Notes under the pieces: generated by a model
What the model was told of the DNA's origin: nothing
The model's database searches: none
Seen by the model: only the letters and a program-made list of their open reading frames with translations
Part shown: piece after piece, positions 16,488-24,874 of the stretch
Numbering within the stretch: position 1 is the stretch's first letter
Layout: every line of letters starts with the position of its first letter
Made by a program: the position numbers and the translations under genes
Source: Bacteroides faecium
GTDB lineage: Bacteria; Bacteroidota; Bacteroidia; Bacteroidales; Bacteroidaceae
NCBI RefSeq assembly: GCF_012113595.1
Contig: NZ_CP050831.1
Coordinates: 6,634,001-6,698,000 of the forward strand
DNA: 64,000 bases
Reading direction: 5' to 3'

Positions 16488-16982
16488 ATGAGTAAAGTAT
16501 CCATTATCGCCGCCATAGACCAGCGTATGGCAATAGGCTTTCAGAATAAACTTCTTTTCTGGCTGCCCAACGACTTGAAGCGTTTCAAGGCGTTGACTAC
16601 CGGAAACACCATTATAATGGGGCGCAAGACTTTCGAATCTCTTCCGAAAGGCGCGTTGCCCAATCGCAGAAACGTTGTACTGTCTTCTAATCCGGCTACG
16701 GAATGTCCCGGTGCAGAAGTGTTCCCGTCGCTTGAAGCGGCTTTGCAAAGCTGCAAAGAAGAGGAACATGTATATATAATCGGCGGTGCAAGCATTTATC
16801 GGCAAGCACTTCCTTTTGCTGACGAACTCTGCCTGACAGAGATAGACAGCACTGCTCCCGAAGCCGACGTATATTTCCCTGATGTTTCTCCGGAGATGTG
16901 GCAAGAAAAAAGCAGAGAAGCTCATCCTGCGGATGAGAAACATCTCTGCTCCTATGCCTTTGTAGATTACGTAAGAAAATGA
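16488..16982 (+). CDS. folA: Dihydrofolate reductase
   Basis: 164 residues from the ATG at 16488, which puts the conserved strand VSIIAAIDQRMAIG at residue 3 as usual; an ATG six codons upstream (16470) is possible. It reduces dihydrofolate with NADPH. Conserved features are the N-terminal AIDQRMAIG loop, LLFWLPNDLKRFK (substrate-binding acidic residue in the helix), NTIIMGRKTFESLP (NADPH) and YIIGGASIY. It starts 40 bases after thyA and forms one operon with it. Confidence 0.96.
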   Translation: MSKVSIIAAIDQRMAIGFQNKLLFWLPNDLKRFKALTTGNTIIMGRKTFESLPKGALPNRRNVVLSSNPATECPGAEVFPSLEAALQSCKEEEHVYIIGGASIYRQALPFADELCLTEIDSTAPEADVYFPDVSPEMWQEKSREAHPADEKHLCSYAFVDYVRK

Positions 16983-16988
16983 AATAAA

Positions 16989-17468
16989 TTAATCTTCCTC
17001 GCCCACCTCGACCATGATAGGCATCTGCCTCTTAATGGCTTCGTGGAAGGAGATTAACGTTTCTGTACGCGCCAATCCCAGTGGTTGCAATTTATCATGG
17101 ATAACACTCAACAAATGGTGGTTATTCTTTGCGTAAATCTTGATGAACATGTCATATTTTCCGGTAGTGAAATGACATTCCACTACTTCGGGAATAGCTT
17201 CCAAAGCCTTTGTCACCGAATCAAAGGATTCGGGGTCTTTCAGATAGATACCGATGTAAGCACAAGTCTCATAACCTATTTTTTCGGGGTCAATGACATA
17301 TTCTGAACCTTTGAGTATCCCTAAGTTAGTTAGTTTTTGAATACGTTGATGAATCGCGGCACCGGAAACATTACAAGCTCTCGCCACTTCCAAAAAAGGA
17401 ATACGTGCATTGCCGGCAATCAGTTTCAGTATTTGTTCATCCAGCGTATCTAATTGATGATGTCCCAT
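16989..17468 (-). CDS. Lrp/AsnC family transcriptional regulator
   Basis: 159 residues: an N-terminal winged helix-turn-helix (LDEQILKLIAGNARIPFLEV, then ACNVSGAAIHQRIQKL) followed by the RAM/ACT ligand domain (TCAYIGIYLKDPESF … VVECHFTTGKYDMFIKIY). Such proteins form octamers that sense amino acids and wrap DNA. The gene is monocistronic, convergent with folA, with its own promoter at 17508-17515. Whether it acts on the ilv operon 22 kb away cannot be seen here. Confidence 0.93.
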   Translation of the reverse strand: MGHHQLDTLDEQILKLIAGNARIPFLEVARACNVSGAAIHQRIQKLTNLGILKGSEYVIDPEKIGYETCAYIGIYLKDPESFDSVTKALEAIPEVVECHFTTGKYDMFIKIYAKNNHHLLSVIHDKLQPLGLARTETLISFHEAIKRQMPIMVEVGEED

Positions 17469-17507
17469 TTCTTAAATCAAATTGTTTTAATCAGTGAATC
17501 TTTTGTG

Positions 17508-17515
17508 CAAAGTTA
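17508..17515 (-). promoter_or_regulatory. Bacteroides -7 box for the Lrp gene
   Basis: On the minus strand TAACTTTG followed by C, 40 bases ahead of the ATG at 17468. Confidence 0.65.
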
Positions 17516-17588
17516 GCGATTTTCCGGCAACAAATGCTATAAACTATTACTTTTATTTATACGAAGCAGATAAATCAACAATAGTTTG

Positions 17589-17596
17589 TATCTTTG
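17589..17596 (+). promoter_or_regulatory. Bacteroides -7 box for the M64 peptidase gene
   Basis: TATCTTTG followed by T, 24 bases ahead of the ATG at 17621. Confidence 0.65.
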
Positions 17597-17620
17597 TAAA
17601 AACATAAATATACCATTTAT

Positions 17621-18898
17621 ATGAGACAAATTTGCTGTATTGTTCTATTTTTCTTCACTTTTGTGGAAGGTTATGCACAGAACTTTGCCGATTATTTTCA
17701 GGACAAAACATTGCGAGTGGACTACATCTTCACCGGAGATGCCGGGCAACAGGCCATCTATCTCGACGAACTGTCACAACTCCCTTCCTGGGCAGGCCGC
17801 CAGCATCATTTATCCGAACTTCCACTGGAAGGCAACGGTCAAATCATCGTGAAAGACCTTGCCACCAAACAGTGTATCTACAAGACTTCCTTCTCTTCTC
17901 TGTTTCAGGAATGGCTCACCACGGACGAAGCCAAAGAAACGGCAAAGGGATTTGAAAACAGTTTTCTTCTGCCTTATCCCAAACAACCGGTAGAAGTGGA
18001 AATCATCCTGTATTCTCCGCGCAGGGAATTGATGGCCAACTACAAGCATATCGTCCGCCCTGACGATATCCTGATTCATAAACGGGGAGTGTCACACGTC
18101 ACCCCGCATCGCTATATGCTTCAAAGTGGCAACGAGAAAGAATGTATCGACGTCGCCATCCTTGCTGAAGGATATACCGAGCAGGAGATGGACTTGTTCT
18201 ATCAGGACGCGCAAAGCACCTGTGAAAGCCTGTTTTCGCACGAACCGTTCCGCTCCATGAAAGATAAGTTCAATATCATCGCCGTTGCCAGTCCGTCTAC
18301 GGACAGCGGCGTCAGTGTACCCCGGAATAACCAGTGGAAGCAAACGGCCGTCCACTCTCATTTCGACACTTTCTATTCGGAACGTTACCTGACTACCAGC
18401 CGGGTAAAATCTATCCATAACGCCTTAGCCGGCATCCCTTACGAACACATTATTATTCTCGCCAACACTGACGTATATGGTGGCGGCGGTATCTATAATT
18501 CGTACACGCTGACTACCGCTCATCATCCGATGTTCAAGCCCGTAGTGGTACATGAGTTCGGACACAGCTTTGCGGGATTAGCCGACGAATATTTCTACGA
18601 GGACGATACAATGACGGATACCTATCCACTGGATATTGAACCGTGGGAGCAGAACATCTCGACACGGGTGGACTTCGCTTCCAAGTGGGAAAACATGCTC
18701 ACCGAAGGTACTCCCATCCCCACCCCTACCGCCGAAAGGAAAAAATACCCGATAGGAGTCTATGAAGGAGCCGGATACTCAGCCAAAGGCATCTATCGCC
18801 CTGCCTATGACTGCCGCATGAAAACAAACGGTTACCCGGAATTCTGTCCGGTTTGCCAACGCGCCATCCGCCGCGTGATTGAATTTTATATCCCTTAA
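17621..18898 (+). CDS. Secreted M64-family (IgA peptidase-like) metallopeptidase
   Basis: 425 residues with a signal peptide (MRQICCIVLFFFTFVEGYAQ). The zinc motif is VVHEFGHSFAGLADEYFYE (HExxH plus a following Asp/Glu), the mark of peptidase family M64, whose founder is an IgA-cleaving clostridial enzyme. Before it lies the conserved block ECIDVAILAEGYTEQEMDLFYQDA, and after it a Cys pair (FCPVCQRAI). The N-terminal third is a beta-rich accessory domain. In Bacteroides its real substrate is unknown, so IgA cleavage should not be assumed. It probably acts in the periplasm or outside the cell. Confidence 0.88.
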   Translation: MRQICCIVLFFFTFVEGYAQNFADYFQDKTLRVDYIFTGDAGQQAIYLDELSQLPSWAGRQHHLSELPLEGNGQIIVKDLATKQCIYKTSFSSLFQEWLTTDEAKETAKGFENSFLLPYPKQPVEVEIILYSPRRELMANYKHIVRPDDILIHKRGVSHVTPHRYMLQSGNEKECIDVAILAEGYTEQEMDLFYQDAQSTCESLFSHEPFRSMKDKFNIIAVASPSTDSGVSVPRNNQWKQTAVHSHFDTFYSERYLTTSRVKSIHNALAGIPYEHIIILANTDVYGGGGIYNSYTLTTAHHPMFKPVVVHEFGHSFAGLADEYFYEDDTMTDTYPLDIEPWEQNISTRVDFASKWENMLTEGTPIPTPTAERKKYPIGVYEGAGYSAKGIYRPAYDCRMKTNGYPEFCPVCQRAIRRVIEFYIP

Positions 18899-18961
18899 AG
18901 GGGTTATACGATAGATACAAAAATAGATTATTTAAAAGTACAAACTTAAAACCCAAACCGT

Positions 18962-19498
18962 ATGATTAGATTTCAGCCGATTAGTACATCGGATTTCCAA
19001 CATTACAAGTTCATGGAAGAATTACTTATCGATGCGTTTCCACCGGAAGAATACCGTGAGTTAGACCAGCTACGTGAGTACACTGACCGCACAGGTAACT
19101 TTTACAATAATATCATCTTTGATGATGACCTGCCCATCGGATTTATCACTTACTGGGACTTTGACAGCTTCTACTACGTAGAGCACTTCGCAACCAACCC
19201 TGCCTTGCGAAACGGTGGATATGGAAAACGTACTCTCGAATACTTGTGCACCTACTTGAAGCAACCGATTGTACTCGAAGTGGAACGCCCTGTAGAGGAG
19301 ATGGCAAAACGCCGTATCGGATTCTATCAACGCCAAGGCTTCGTTCTGTGGGAAAAAGACTATTACCAGCCACCTTACAAACCGGGAGACGATTTCCTGC
19401 CTATGTATCTGATGGTACACGGTAATCTCAACCCGGACAAAGAATACGAAATGATAAGGAAGCAACTTCACACAATCGTTTACGGAGTAAAAGAATAA
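18962..19498 (+). CDS. GNAT-family N-acetyltransferase
   Basis: 178 residues. The acetyl-CoA binding strand-loop is NPALRNGGYGKRTLEYLCTYL (Q/RxxGxG/A variant NGGYGK), preceded by the beta-bulge strand YYVEHFATNP and followed by QPIVLEVERP and IGFYQRQGFVLWEKDYYQPPY. The family moves an acetyl group to an amine; the acceptor is not predictable. It starts 63 bases after the peptidase gene and shares the terminator at 19588. Confidence 0.88.
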   Translation: MIRFQPISTSDFQHYKFMEELLIDAFPPEEYRELDQLREYTDRTGNFYNNIIFDDDLPIGFITYWDFDSFYYVEHFATNPALRNGGYGKRTLEYLCTYLKQPIVLEVERPVEEMAKRRIGFYQRQGFVLWEKDYYQPPYKPGDDFLPMYLMVHGNLNPDKEYEMIRKQLHTIVYGVKE

Positions 19499-19587
19499 AA
19501 GAAAATAAGGGATATTATTAATAGGAGCAGCAGCAGTAAAAGTCTTATTAGTAGTAGAAACAGCTAAAAATAGGGATATTCCTAAAT

Positions 19588-19627
19588 AAAGAAAGGGCTT
19601 CCAAAATGATTTGGAAGCCCTTTCTTT
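19588..19627. terminator. Bidirectional terminator
   Basis: AAAGAAAGGGCTTCCAAA pairs perfectly with TTTGGAAGCCCTTTCTTT over an ATGA loop. It separates the GNAT gene from the convergent exbD operon and has A/T runs on both sides. Confidence 0.85.
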
Positions 19628-19646
19628 AATATATTGAATTAACTAA

Positions 19647-20117
19647 TTATTTCTCACCACGTTTAGTAGCAGAATAGTTAATCTTCAAAGCATAAGATTT
19701 TCTAAGAGCATTTTTTACGTCAGTAATAATACCCATCTTAGTCTTTTGGTCTACTTTCAGAGACACAGTCATTTTAGCTGCATCACCCTCATTCATACTA
19801 GCACGTTCCTGGAAAATGAAGTCTTGTACTTCACCAACTTCAGCGTAGCTGTCGTTAAGCTGAATACGACTTTCAGTACCCATTTTCGCGCGGAATTCCT
19901 GAGTAGGTTCACCTACATAAATGAATGTCACCAGTGATTTCTTCTCCAGTTTTTCGAGTTCAGTACCTTGCGGAAGTGTAAACTGCACCTTTAATGTTAC
20001 CTCACGCATTGTTGTTACAATCATAAAGAAGAACAACAAAGTAAAGATAAGGTCAGGCAACGAAGAAGTATTCAATGCCGGCATTTCACGTTTACCAGTC
20101 TTATTAAATTTTCCCAT
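19647..20117 (-). CDS. exbD: ExbD-like biopolymer transport protein (second copy)
   Basis: 156 residues: short cytoplasmic N-terminus, one membrane helix (LPDLIFTLLFFFMIVTTM), and a periplasmic domain. The ExbD-critical Asp is in that helix (residue about 22, SLPDLIF). ExbD pairs with ExbB to feed proton-motive force to TonB. It is the last gene of the exbB operon, 3 bases after the first exbD. Having two different ExbDs is common in Bacteroidetes. Confidence 0.93.
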   Translation of the reverse strand: MGKFNKTGKREMPALNTSSLPDLIFTLLFFFMIVTTMREVTLKVQFTLPQGTELEKLEKKSLVTFIYVGEPTQEFRAKMGTESRIQLNDSYAEVGEVQDFIFQERASMNEGDAAKMTVSLKVDQKTKMGIITDVKNALRKSYALKINYSATKRGEK

Positions 20118-20120
20118 TAC

Positions 20121-20714
20121 TTACTTCTTTTTTTCTCCGTATTTTTTAGGTTCTGCCTCAGAAATTCGTTGCGGATAGATTTCACGAACAGCTTTCTGCT
20201 GCGCGTCGTTCAACTCCGCATATGTAACTCCGAATTTTTCCTGAGCCAACTCATCTCTCAATTCATTATATGCAGCAACCAATTCGTTCTGCACGCTGAT
20301 GTATGCCTGATAAGAAGATCCACGGTCATTCTGCAAAGAAATTACATGCTTGTTGTTAACCATATATGTACCGAAGAATTCCACATTTTCTTGTGTCTTC
20401 TCAGGCATATTCTCTGCATTATTGACATTAGCAATAAATTCTTTAGCTTTATCTCTCAACTGATCAACGCTGATATAATCATTACCGCACATCAATGCAT
20501 CATCCTTATTCAGGTAAACCTGCAAAACGTTACGTTCTTTGATTTTATCAGTATTCTGTTGATCTTGATCTTCGGGTGGCGGTGGCAAAAGTCTTGCCAA
20601 ACCACGGTCCGTATCCATTGATGTCGTAATCAAGAAGAAGATCAGCAACAAGAAAGCGATATCCGCCGTAGAACTTGAATTTATATCAGGAACTTTTCTT
20701 TTTCCTTTTGCCAT
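20121..20714 (-). CDS. exbD: ExbD-like biopolymer transport protein (first copy, long form)
   Basis: 197 residues, longer than the second copy and than E. coli ExbD (141). The helix STADIAFLLLIFFLITTSM holds the conserved Asp; the periplasmic part has an extra charged helical stretch and a Lys-rich tail (EPKKYGEKKK). Together with ExbB and the second ExbD it should form the motor that powers TonB-dependent transport of glycans and cofactors. Confidence 0.92.
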   Translation of the reverse strand: MAKGKRKVPDINSSSTADIAFLLLIFFLITTSMDTDRGLARLLPPPPEDQDQQNTDKIKERNVLQVYLNKDDALMCGNDYISVDQLRDKAKEFIANVNNAENMPEKTQENVEFFGTYMVNNKHVISLQNDRGSSYQAYISVQNELVAAYNELRDELAQEKFGVTYAELNDAQQKAVREIYPQRISEAEPKKYGEKKK

Positions 20715-20749
20715 TGTAATTACTTATTTAATTGAGTTTCCCCAATTGA

Positions 20750-21235
20750 TTACGATAATTTTTTCTTTATACCACTCGCAATGATTGCAACAACAGTCAC
20801 AAACAACAGGATGTAAATAGCATAAAGGAACATATCAGTTATCTTCAGCCAGAAAGGAACATTGTCCGTACCACTATAACCCGGGATTTGCATCGGTGTA
20901 CCGTCACCCATAGCCCAAGCTACAACTAAAACAATAGCCAAAAGAACCAAGCCAAGCAAAGACTTAATTGCATTTGCCGGATTATCTTTCAAAGCTGCAC
21001 CAAATTGGAATATAGCAGCAATAATTGTAGCAGCAACAGCAAGACCAAACAAAGCATACATCAAATAGAGTAAGGAATTTGTTTGGGCAGGTTGCCACAT
21101 TTCGGGATCAACTCCCGGTATCACTGCATCGCCTGTAGCATCTCCCCCTAAGAAGAAGATCCCCAATACGATCAGGATGATGGCAAACATCGCATAAAGT
21201 GCGTAATACGATGCTCTATATGTTAACTTACTCAT
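20750..21235 (-). CDS. Membrane protein of the Bacteroidetes ExbB-ExbD operon, function unknown
   Basis: 161 residues with four predicted membrane helices (about 10-30, 52-78, 90-108 and 132-157) and short loops. It resembles no E. coli Ton component. Its place between exbB and exbD (5 bases after exbB, 35 before exbD) suggests an extra subunit of the Ton motor, as I recall for other Bacteroidetes. No catalytic motif is visible. Confidence 0.8.
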   Translation of the reverse strand: MSKLTYRASYYALYAMFAIILIVLGIFFLGGDATGDAVIPGVDPEMWQPAQTNSLLYLMYALFGLAVAATIIAAIFQFGAALKDNPANAIKSLLGLVLLAIVLVVAWAMGDGTPMQIPGYSGTDNVPFWLKITDMFLYAIYILLFVTVVAIIASGIKKKLS

Positions 21236-21240
21236 CTTTA

Positions 21241-22041
21241 TTATTTTTTGTATTTCAAGTTATATTTGATTACCATGTCAAGCAAAGAGATAGAAGAATC
21301 TTCCATTTCGCTTGTAAGAGCTTCAATTTTAGCAAGTACGTAGTTGTAGAATACCTGAAGAATCAAAGCAACGATCAAACCGAAGATAGTTGTAATCAAG
21401 GCTACTTTCATACCACCAGCAACAACCGTCGGAGAGATATCACCTACCTGTTGGATTTTGTCAAATGCCTGCACCATACCGATTACAGTACCCAAGAATC
21501 CGAGTGACGGAGCCATTGCGATAAACAGTGTAATCCAAGAACATCCTTTTTCAAGGTAACCGGCCTGTACACCACCGTAAGAAACAACTGATTTTTCAAC
21601 TACGTCGATACCCTGGTCAATTCTCATCAAACCTTGGTAGTAGATAGAAGCAACAGGACCTCTCGTGTTACGAGCGATGTCTTTAGCAGCTTCAACATCA
21701 CCTTTTTCCAAAGCAGCTTCGATAGATGCCATGAATTTCTTTGTGTTGATTTCAGCCAAGCTCAAATAGATGATACGTTCGATACAGAAAGCCAAACCGA
21801 TCACCAAAGCGATAGCTACCAAACTCATGAAAGATGCAGTACCTTCAATGAATTTAACTTTGATTTCCTTGTGAATACCACCTTCTTCTGCAGCAGGAGC
21901 AGCAGCGGTAGTTTCAGCAGCAGGAGCAACAGCTTGTTGTTCAGTTTGTTCTGCTGCAGGAGCATCTTGAGCCTGAGCAAGTTGAATAGAGCCAAATGTA
22001 AAGGCACCAATCACAGCAACAATTGCGAATAACTTTTTCAT
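21241..22041 (-). CDS. exbB: ExbB/TolQ/MotA-type proton channel subunit
   Basis: 266 residues. An N-terminal signal-like segment (MKKLFAIVAVIGAFTFGSI) is followed by an Ala/Glu/Pro-rich tail absent in E. coli ExbB, then three membrane helices. The conserved family block is SWITLFIAMAPSLGFLGTVIGMVQAFDKIQ … GMKVALITTIFGLIVALILQVFYNYV. It forms the pentameric channel around ExbD helices. First gene of the exbB-X-exbD-exbD operon; the tRNA-Ser gene lies upstream on the same strand. Confidence 0.93.
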   Translation of the reverse strand: MKKLFAIVAVIGAFTFGSIQLAQAQDAPAAEQTEQQAVAPAAETTAAAPAAEEGGIHKEIKVKFIEGTASFMSLVAIALVIGLAFCIERIIYLSLAEINTKKFMASIEAALEKGDVEAAKDIARNTRGPVASIYYQGLMRIDQGIDVVEKSVVSYGGVQAGYLEKGCSWITLFIAMAPSLGFLGTVIGMVQAFDKIQQVGDISPTVVAGGMKVALITTIFGLIVALILQVFYNYVLAKIEALTSEMEDSSISLLDMVIKYNLKYKK

Positions 22042-22115
22042 TGTGTGTCTAATTTTTAAGATTAATTAATTGATTATTATTATTGTTTTTACTTCTCGTT
22101 CTCTTTTCAATTCTG

Positions 22116-22203
22116 CGGAGAGACGGGGATTCGAACCCCGGATACGCTTTAGGCGTATACACGCTTTCCAGGCGTGCCTCTTCAACCACTCGAGCATCTC
22201 TCC
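22116..22203 (-). tRNA. tRNA-Ser (anticodon GGA)
   Basis: Read on the minus strand the 88 bases fold into a type-II tRNA: acceptor GGAGAGA with TCTCTCC, anticodon loop CTGGAAA (GGA, reads UCC/UCU), a long variable arm (TATACGCCTAAAGCGTAT) and the T arm CCGGGGTTCGAATCCCCG. The discriminator base is G and CCA is not encoded. Confidence 0.95.
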
Positions 22204-22323
22204 TTATGAGTTTTCCGCATTTTCAGCTACAAATGTATCCTTTTTTTTCTTTTCGTGAAGCATTATCCCTTTTTTATCTTGAATAAATACTGCAAATTAA
22301 TATATTTTAAAACCTTGCGAACA

Positions 22324-23100
22324 TTATTTGCGGATTCCAAACACTTTTAGTGCATTTCCTGAAGTGACCTGAGACACGTATTCAGAGGGCATTCGATAAA
22401 TTTCCGCCACTTTCACGAGGGTATCTTTCACATTGGCACTTTCATTCCGTTTGCCACGGTTCGGCACCGGAGTTAAATACGGTGAGTCGGTTTCGAGCAC
22501 GATACGTTCCAAAGGGACTGTGAGCAATGTCTCCGGCAGAGTTGATTTCTTAAAAGTGACAACCCCGTTAATGCCTAGCATAAAGCCCTCAAACTCCAAC
22601 AATTTCGCCGCTTCTTCCGGCGTTCCGGTGAAACTATGAAAAATCCCGGTGAGAGGGGTATTTTTATAGGCTGACATTACCTTATATATATACTCGAACG
22701 CATCCCTTGAATGGATGACTATCGGCAACCGATATTCGAGCGCCCATTCAATCTGCTTTTCAAAGACCAGCAACTGCTCTTTCAGGAAAGTCTTGTCCCA
22801 GTAAAGGTCAAGTCCGATTTCACCGATGGCGACAAACTGATTATCCCCTGCCAGTTGCTCGCGTACCACCGCCAGTTCTTGTTCATATGTTTCATTGACC
22901 GAGGTAGGATGCAACCCTATCATCGGATAGCAAAAGCCCGGGTAATCAGCACATACGGACAACATCGAATCAATTGTCGTGCTGTCGATGTTCGGCATAA
23001 AAATATAGGAAACGCCGGCTTCGCGTGCGCGCTCCATCACTTGTGGCAAATCTTCGGAAAATTCTTCTAAAAAAAGATGGGAATGAGTGTCTATCAACAT
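22324..23100 (-). CDS. tatD: TatD-family metal-dependent hydrolase
   Basis: 258 residues. Metal-binding motifs of the amidohydrolase-fold DNases are all present: DTHSHLF near the start, GEIGLDLYWD, IVIHSRDA, GIFHSFTG and LETDSPYLTP. Family members remove nucleotides from DNA 3' ends and some act in quality control. It overlaps the upstream unknown gene by 7 bases, and the polyprenyl synthase gene is close behind that, so the three probably form one leftward operon. Confidence 0.93.
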   Translation of the reverse strand: MLIDTHSHLFLEEFSEDLPQVMERAREAGVSYIFMPNIDSTTIDSMLSVCADYPGFCYPMIGLHPTSVNETYEQELAVVREQLAGDNQFVAIGEIGLDLYWDKTFLKEQLLVFEKQIEWALEYRLPIVIHSRDAFEYIYKVMSAYKNTPLTGIFHSFTGTPEEAAKLLEFEGFMLGINGVVTFKKSTLPETLLTVPLERIVLETDSPYLTPVPNRGKRNESANVKDTLVKVAEIYRMPSEYVSQVTSGNALKVFGIRK

Positions 23101-23810
23101 GATATTTCGTTTTCTTCTTTTACTTTTTCATTAGAGCGATAATAATATATCAAGCCGTAGTCACGGCATTTTTCCAAGCGAACTTCATTGGGAGTGACGT
23201 CCTGAAACTTGGCTTCCACCTGGTTCCATATATCCAGTATCAACTCATCGGCACGGTCACGCATGGAAGCCAGTTCGTCAAGGCTCCGGCTGGTCAATGC
23301 CTGATAATTCTTCTGCCGTTCGTAACTGTCAAGAAAAATATCATAGTGCACTTTCACACGTGCAATCGTAGGATTATAAATCGGTATGCCGCCCTGTGAC
23401 GTTCTCCGTTGCTCACCTTCAATAATCTTCTTCCCCCACTCCACCAATGCGGCTTCGCTCAACAAATCCGGCACGGTATTCGCGTCGGGCAGACCATATA
23501 ATTCTTTGTGGGCTACTTTTATTTCATCACGGAGCACTGCCAAGTTGAGCACCTGGATGAAATGGGAAATATACAGCCGGGCAGTTTTCACATTTGCCTG
23601 ATGCTTCCTGCTTGCCCGCGACTGATTTTCATAACATTGCGTATAATAAATTTGTGCCGCTTCAAACCTTTGCAGGAAATTGCGCGCTTCGAACAATGTC
23701 TTTAGTGTAATTGCCAAGTCGCGCACATTATACAGTTCACCCTTTTCGACCGCTGTTTTCAACGCCCGAACCCTTGCCTGGTCTGTATTTGGTAGTCGTC
23801 TGTATGGCAT
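23094..23810 (-). CDS. Conserved-looking protein of unknown function
   Basis: A 238-residue, mostly alpha-helical, charged protein with no signal peptide or membrane span and no motif that I recognise. Repeated Arg/Tyr/Gln-rich helices (YYTQCYENQSRASRKHQANV, and SRSLDELASMRDRADELILD) suggest an all-helical scaffold or nucleic-acid-binding protein. Its 3' end overlaps tatD by 7 bases and its start is 16 bases after the polyprenyl synthase stop, so it is co-transcribed with both. No function is assigned. Confidence 0.75.
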   Translation of the reverse strand: MPYRRLPNTDQARVRALKTAVEKGELYNVRDLAITLKTLFEARNFLQRFEAAQIYYTQCYENQSRASRKHQANVKTARLYISHFIQVLNLAVLRDEIKVAHKELYGLPDANTVPDLLSEAALVEWGKKIIEGEQRRTSQGGIPIYNPTIARVKVHYDIFLDSYERQKNYQALTSRSLDELASMRDRADELILDIWNQVEAKFQDVTPNEVRLEKCRDYGLIYYYRSNEKVKEENEISC

Positions 23811-23826
23811 ATTATCAAGAACTTAG

Positions 23827-24801
23827 TTACATTTCACGATACATCAGTAATTTCACCAGATTCTTCAGTTCTTTTTTTCTATCCTCTGCCACTGCTACTG
23901 CCGAAAGGCTTTCCATGGCGAGTGTATAATATTCGCGCATCTTGTTTTCACAGACAATCCGAATATTCAGTTGATTGTACAGTTCCGTCACTGCCGTTAT
24001 TTTTTCGGCAGGCTGATAAGTATCAGCGTTCAGCCAACGGTCCAGTTCTTCTCTCTGCTTCTCGTCCGCACGATGCAGTGCCTTGATAAGCATATATGTT
24101 TTTTTGTTGCAAAGAATGTCACCGCCTATTTTCTTACCGAACACTTCCGGGTCACCATAGACATCCAACAAATCATCCTGCAACTGGAATGCGACTCCTA
24201 TCTGCATTCCGAAATTATAGAGATTATCAGCGTCCTCAGCAGTCGCTCCTGCCAGAATAGCGCCGATTTTGAGACTGCCTGCCAGCAATACGGCTGTTTT
24301 CAGGCGAATCATTTCAATATATTCATCCTCTGTGACATCACAGCGGGATTCAAATTCCATATCCAATTGCTGTCCTTCACAAATTTCAAGTGTAGTCAGA
24401 CTGAACAGTTCCATCACTTCTTTGAGATGCTCCGACGGGCACGCTGTCATGTACTGAAACGCCAGAATCAGCATAGCGTCTCCCGAGAGTACGGCAGTGT
24501 TGTCATTCCAAACTTTGTGTACGGTCGGCTTTCCTCTACGCATATCGGAACGGTCCATCAAATCATCATGCAGTAACGTATGGTTGTGGTAAACTTCGAT
24601 AGCGGTGGCAGGGTCGTAGATAGACGCGACATCCTCGCGATACAAGTTATACGCCATCAACATTAATACGGGACGTATCCGCTTCCCCCCTAAAGAAAGG
24701 ATATATTCAATCGGTTCATAGAGTCCTTTCGGTGTCCGGGTAAACTGAATTTCAGAAATATGATTGTTTATTTTATCAAGTAATTGAGAAGCTGTGAACA
24801 T
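23827..24801 (-). CDS. Polyprenyl (isoprenyl) diphosphate synthase
   Basis: 324 residues. The two aspartate-rich motifs are LLHDDLMDRSDMRRG (first) and FQLQDDLLDVYGD (second), with GGKRIRP near the N-terminus; these bind Mg-diphosphate and isopentenyl diphosphate. The length and motif spacing fit the trans-prenyltransferase family. Product length (C15 to C40 for menaquinone side chain or undecaprenyl precursor) cannot be read with certainty; the residues before the first motif (NHTLLH) are bulky, hinting at a short product. It is first in the operon with the unknown gene and tatD. Confidence 0.9.
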   Translation of the reverse strand: MFTASQLLDKINNHISEIQFTRTPKGLYEPIEYILSLGGKRIRPVLMLMAYNLYREDVASIYDPATAIEVYHNHTLLHDDLMDRSDMRRGKPTVHKVWNDNTAVLSGDAMLILAFQYMTACPSEHLKEVMELFSLTTLEICEGQQLDMEFESRCDVTEDEYIEMIRLKTAVLLAGSLKIGAILAGATAEDADNLYNFGMQIGVAFQLQDDLLDVYGDPEVFGKKIGGDILCNKKTYMLIKALHRADEKQREELDRWLNADTYQPAEKITAVTELYNQLNIRIVCENKMREYYTLAMESLSAVAVAEDRKKELKNLVKLLMYREM

Positions 24802-24830
24802 GATGGATTAAAAATATGAATGAATGAAAA

Positions 24831-24856
24831 AAGAGGCTGCCGTGAAGCAGCCTCTT
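24831..24856 (-). terminator. Terminator of tonB
   Basis: AAGAGGCTGC and GCAGCCTCTT form a perfect 10-bp stem over a 6-base loop. On the minus strand it is followed by a T run, 18 bases after the tonB stop. Confidence 0.85.
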
Positions 24857-24874
24857 AAATTATTGTGTTACAAA

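Noticed and set aside
17621..18898. Calling the M64 peptidase an IgA protease
   Set aside because: The zinc motif fits the family, but the substrate specificity cannot be read from the sequence.
22078..22286. Plus-strand frames of about 62-67 codons over the tRNA gene
   Set aside because: They read through the antisense of tRNA-Ser and have no promoter or conserved features.
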